From: Burkholderiales bacterium
Lineage (GTDB): Bacteria; Pseudomonadota; Gammaproteobacteria; Burkholderiales; Burkholderiaceae_C
Assembly (NCBI GenBank): GCA_016191995.1
Contig: JACPVA010000173.1
Location: 1-56,013, forward strand
Length of the DNA stretch: 56,013 bases
Direction: 5' to 3'
Of the stretch, positions 55,365-56,013 are shown piece after piece (position 1 is the stretch's first letter; every line of letters starts with the position of its first letter). The notes under the pieces were generated by a model that saw nothing but the letters and a program-made list of their open reading frames with translations, searched no databases and had not been told where the DNA came from. Both the position numbers and the translations under genes were made by a program.

Positions 55365-56013
55365 ATGATCCGACTCTTCGTCGGCCTGGGCAACCCGGGC
55401 CCCGCCTACGAGGCCACGCGCCACAACGCCGGCTTCTGGTGGGTCGACGCGTTGGCCGCGCGGCTCGGCGCGCGGCTCGTCCCCGAGCGCGCCTACCAGG
55501 GGCTGCTCGCGCGCGTCGACCGCCCCGGCGCCGCGCCGGTGTGGCTGCTCGAGCCGACGACCTTCATGAACCGTTCGGGCGTGTCGGTCGCGGCGCTGGC
55601 GCGATTCTTCAAGATCGCGCCCGAGCAGATCCTCGTCGTGCACGACGAGCTCGACCTGACCCCCGGGCAGGCGCGGCTCAAGCGCGGCGGCGGTGCCGCC
55701 GGCCACAACGGCCTGAAGGATATCCAGCGTATGCTGGGATCGCCCGACTTCTGGCGCCTGAGGCTGGGCATCGGGCGCCCGGGCGACCGCGCCGAGGTCG
55801 TCGACTATGTACTGCGCAAGCCGGCCCCCGATCAGCGCGAGGCGATCCACGAGGCGATCGATCGCACGCTAGGCACCAGCGAGCTGATGCTGGCAGGCGA
55901 GATGGACCGCGCGCTGGCGCAGATCCATGCCAAGCCGCCGCGCCCCAAGCCGCCTCGCGGCCAGGCCGCGGACGCGGCGGCCGCCGGGCCGCGGCCGGCG
56001 CGCGGCGAGGCGG
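55365..56013 (+). CDS. pth: Peptidyl-tRNA hydrolase (3' end beyond window)
   Basis: 216 codons are present from the ATG at 55365 and the frame is still open at the window edge, so the C-terminus is missing. Motifs are [20 protein letters not shown] with the catalytic-type His, [37 protein letters not shown] and [17 protein letters not shown]. The residues after about 190 are a Pro/Ala/Arg-rich tail that most Pth proteins lack. The enzyme recycles peptidyl-tRNA. It completes the prs-rplY-pth cluster. Confidence 0.93.
   Translation, partial: MIRLFVGLGNPGPAYEATRHNAGFWWVDALAARLGARLVPERAYQGLLARVDRPGAAPVWLLEPTTFMNRSGVSVAALARFFKIAPEQILVVHDELDLTPGQARLKRGGGAAGHNGLKDIQRMLGSPDFWRLRLGIGRPGDRAEVVDYVLRKPAPDQREAIHEAIDRTLGTSELMLAGEMDRALAQIHAKPPRPKPPRGQAADAAAAGPRPARGEA

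Overview
The window looks like a chromosome segment of a high-GC betaproteobacterium, order Burkholderiales and probably close to the Rubrivivax/Leptothrix group. The basis is the housekeeping order lolB-ispE-tRNA-Gln-prs-rplY-pth, the neighbouring hrcA/nadK/recN block, a FadN-type beta-oxidation operon, and a PEP-CTERM protein with a sigma-54-type promoter. This is inference from gene content and order; no database search was run.

Layout. (1) 1-2.1 kb: the end of an ABC export operon (tail of an upstream gene, permease, ATPase). (2) 2.1-5.6 kb: small accessory genes. These are a VapBC toxin-antitoxin pair with a perfect palindromic operator, a broken Avd-like (diversity-generating-retroelement accessory) gene, a PEP-CTERM/DUF1566-like gene frameshifted in a G6 tract, and a MazEF pair with a good sigma-70 promoter. 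(3) 5.7-8.0 kb: an ATM1-type ABC exporter divergent from an acyl-CoA thioesterase. (4) 8.0-17.2 kb: a long minus-strand fatty-acid operon, in transcription order TetR regulator, acyl-CoA dehydrogenase, DUF2147 protein, FadN-like 3-hydroxyacyl-CoA dehydrogenase/enoyl-CoA hydratase, thiolase, enoyl-CoA hydratase, SGNH hydrolase and SDR oxidoreductase. (5) 17.4-19.4 kb: an HNH endonuclease, a glycine-zipper lipoprotein and a membrane-anchored receiver protein.

(6) 19.5-40.0 kb: accessory DNA next to a tRNA-Ile2 gene and a P4-type tyrosine integrase. It holds HipBA, a phosphoesterase divergent from an NrtR-like Nudix regulator, and an HNH endonuclease behind a DUF4258/XRE toxin-antitoxin-like pair. 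The main cargo is a tightly packed minus-strand operon (25478-38332) of four genes: a 1759-residue DUF1998-type DEAD-box helicase (DruE-like), a 954-residue SNF2 helicase (DrmD-like), a 1318-residue N6-adenine methyltransferase and an unrecognised 246-residue protein. The combination has DISARM parts and a Druantia part but matches neither layout as I know them. It is the best candidate here for an undescribed anti-phage system.

(7) 40.1-56.0 kb: core genes. These are hrcA, nadK, recN, rapZ, a LON-domain protein, mutY, a dynamin-like GTPase, mutM (with an unusual insert), a TPR lipoprotein-like protein, lolB, ispE, tRNA-Gln, prs (probable TTG start), rplY and the 5' part of pth.

The distal attachment site of the island was not found by eye, so its left edge is unknown.
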